Source of the DNA: RUG472 sp045224495
GTDB taxonomy: Bacteria; Bacillota; Clostridia; Christensenellales; CAG-138
Reading direction: 5' to 3'
Assembly (NCBI GenBank): GCA_045224495.1
Contig: JBGVAK010000093.1
Location: 1 to 7,165 of the forward strand
DNA length: 7,165 bases
The notes beneath the pieces were generated by a model. It did no database searches and was not told the origin of the DNA. It saw only the letters and a program-made list of their open reading frames with translations. Positions 6,192 through 7,165 of this stretch are shown here, piece by piece. The position numbers were made by a program, and so were the translations under genes. Position 1 is the stretch's first letter; every line of letters starts with the position of its first letter.

Positions 6192-6827
6192 TCAACCGCC
6201 TCGGGCGGGGTCCAGGTCGTAGAGGAGGGCGTTGACGATGCAGGCCGCCACGTTGCTGCCGCCCTTGCGGCCCCGGGCCACGATGCAGGGCACGTCGGTC
6301 TCCATAATGAGCTCCTTGGAGGCCACCACGTTCACGAAGCCTACGGGCACGCCGATGATGAGCTGGGGCCGGTAGCCGCCGTCCATGAGCTCCCGCAGGC
6401 GGATCAGGGCCGTGGGGGCGTTGCCGACGGCGAAGATCACGTTGTCCCCCAGCTGGGCTGCCTTGTCCATGGATACCCGGGCCCGGGTGACGCCCAACCG
6501 CTTCGCTTCCGCAGCCACGTCCTCGTCGGACATGTAGCAGTGGGCCTCGCAGCCGAAGCGAAGTAGAGTCCGCTTGTTGATGCCGGCGAGGGCCATCTGG
6601 GTATCGGTGACGACGGTGGTGCCGCCCCGGATGGCGGCCTTGGCAAGGGCCACGGCGTCGGGGGAAAAGTACAGATTGTCGGCGTAGTCGAAGTCCGCCG
6701 TGGTGTGGATGACCCGCTTGAGGATGGGCGCCTGCTCCGGGTCCAGCGGCCGGTCCCCCAGCTCCGCCGTGATGATGCGAAAGCTCTCCTTCTCGATCTC
6801 CATGGGCGGCAGATTTTGAATGTTCAT
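6192..6827 (-). CDS. cbiC: Cobalt-precorrin-8 methylmutase (CbiC/CobH)
   Basis: Cytoplasmic enzyme of corrin-ring synthesis that moves the C-11 methyl group to C-12, converting (cobalt-)precorrin-8 to (hydrogeno)cobyrinic acid. At 211 residues it has the usual length of the family. Key features are VIHTTADFDY (39-48) carrying the catalytic histidine H41, TDTQMALAGI (74-83), AVGNAPTAL (133-141), GVPVGFVNV (159-167) and ARGRKGGSNVAA (184-195). The ATG at 6827 overlaps the stop codon of the upstream cobyric acid synthase gene as ATGA, with GGAGGGG (6833-6839) five bases before, so translation is probably coupled. It is the last gene of its operon, ending at the shared terminator. CbiC rather than CobH is chosen because the context suggests an anaerobe using the early-cobalt pathway; the sequence alone does not separate them. 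Confidence 0.93.
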   Translation of the reverse strand: MNIQNLPPMEIEKESFRIITAELGDRPLDPEQAPILKRVIHTTADFDYADNLYFSPDAVALAKAAIRGGTTVVTDTQMALAGINKRTLLRFGCEAHCYMSDEDVAAEAKRLGVTRARVSMDKAAQLGDNVIFAVGNAPTALIRLRELMDGGYRPQLIIGVPVGFVNVVASKELIMETDVPCIVARGRKGGSNVAACIVNALLYDLDPARGG

Positions 6828-7165
6828 GCGATCCCCTCCTCCAGGATGCGATAGATGGTTTTCATGTCCATGTGTTCCCGCAACGTTTGAGCCAACAGGT
6901 TATATTGCCGCTCCTTGTGCTCGGCCCCGGAGACCTTGCCCAGCAGCGCCGGGTCGATGCCCTTTTTCTCCGCCAAAGCCCGGATGACGGCCCCCGCCAC
7001 ATCGTCGTGGTCCAGGATGCCGTGGACGTAGGTACCGTAGACGCTGCCCTGCTGGCAGCCGTCCGGGTGCGCTTCGCCCGAAAGCTCGTTGGCAAAGCCG
7101 GTCAGGGGCGCGCCGCCCGTGCTCTCGCCCATGTGGATCTCGTACCCCTCGAAGGGCTGATGGGA
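6824..7165 (-). CDS. cbiP: Cobyric acid synthase CbiP/CobQ, C-terminal part (5' end outside window)
   Basis: Glutamine-dependent amidase that amidates peripheral carboxylates (b, d, e and g) of adenosyl-cobyrinic acid a,c-diamide to give cobyric acid. Only the last 113 codons lie in the window; the frame runs open to position 7165. The visible segment is the end of the class I-like glutaminase domain: GYEIHMGES, a DGC turn, YGTYVHGILD with the active-site histidine, and the closing LREHMDMKTIYRIL helix, all typical of the CobQ family. It overlaps cbiC by four bases (ATGA), so the two are one operon. The catalytic cysteine and the ATP-binding domain are outside the window. CobB/CbiA, which shares the glutaminase fold, is the alternative, but GYEIHMGES and the C-terminal ending fit CobQ better. 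Confidence 0.88.
   Translation of the reverse strand, partial: SHQPFEGYEIHMGESTGGAPLTGFANELSGEAHPDGCQQGSVYGTYVHGILDHDDVAGAVIRALAEKKGIDPALLGKVSGAEHKERQYNLLAQTLREHMDMKTIYRILEEGIA

Overview
The window is a 7.2 kb, GC-rich piece of bacterial chromosome with strong AAGGAGG-type ribosome binding sites, sigma-70/sigma-A promoters with 17-base spacers, and short rho-independent terminators. It carries a PHP-type histidinol phosphatase, an NCS2 purine permease and anaerobic (cbi-type) cobalamin genes. Together these suggest an anaerobic, high-GC Firmicute (Clostridia, perhaps an Oscillospiraceae-like gut organism). That placement is an inference from gene content and signals; no rRNA or marker gene is present to confirm it.

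Layout. Minus strand, 1-3422: three genes read leftward. The first is an orphan histidinol phosphatase (hisK, 2655-3422) with its own extended -10 promoter. The second is a secreted protein built of four lipocalin-like beta modules (1281-2546), with a near-consensus promoter just upstream. The third is an SLC13-type anion/dicarboxylate permease (1-1206), cut off by the window edge. No convincing terminator separates these three, so read-through is possible; a long imperfect hairpin without a U-tract lies between the last two. Plus strand, 3569-6130: a stand-alone GMP synthase ATP-pyrophosphatase subunit of archaeal type (guaA C-terminal half only, 3569-4555) ends in a clear terminator. It is followed by an independently promoted NCS2 xanthine/uracil-type permease (4682-6130). 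Minus strand, 6192-7165: the end of a cobalamin operon, cbiP/cobQ (C-terminal part) overlapping cbiC by ATGA. It converges on the permease gene and shares a bidirectional terminator with it.

How the genes fit together. The GuaA subunit and the NCS2 permease form a plausible purine module (import of xanthine, then XMP to GMP), although each has its own promoter. The cbiP-cbiC pair belongs to adenosylcobalamin synthesis. The secreted beta-module protein and the SLC13 carrier may share a transcript, but no common function can be read from sequence. Several natural start codons are internal to the longest open frames: ribosome binding sites fix the starts of guaA and the permease, and promoters rule out the longer starts of hisK and the secreted protein.

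Most of the window is ordinary housekeeping and transport content. I see no CRISPR array, transposon, tRNA, riboswitch, defence system or phage gene. The points most worth a second look are the archaeal-type stand-alone GuaA subunit with its unusual N-H pair, the palindrome/tandem repeat over its promoter, and the four-module secreted protein.
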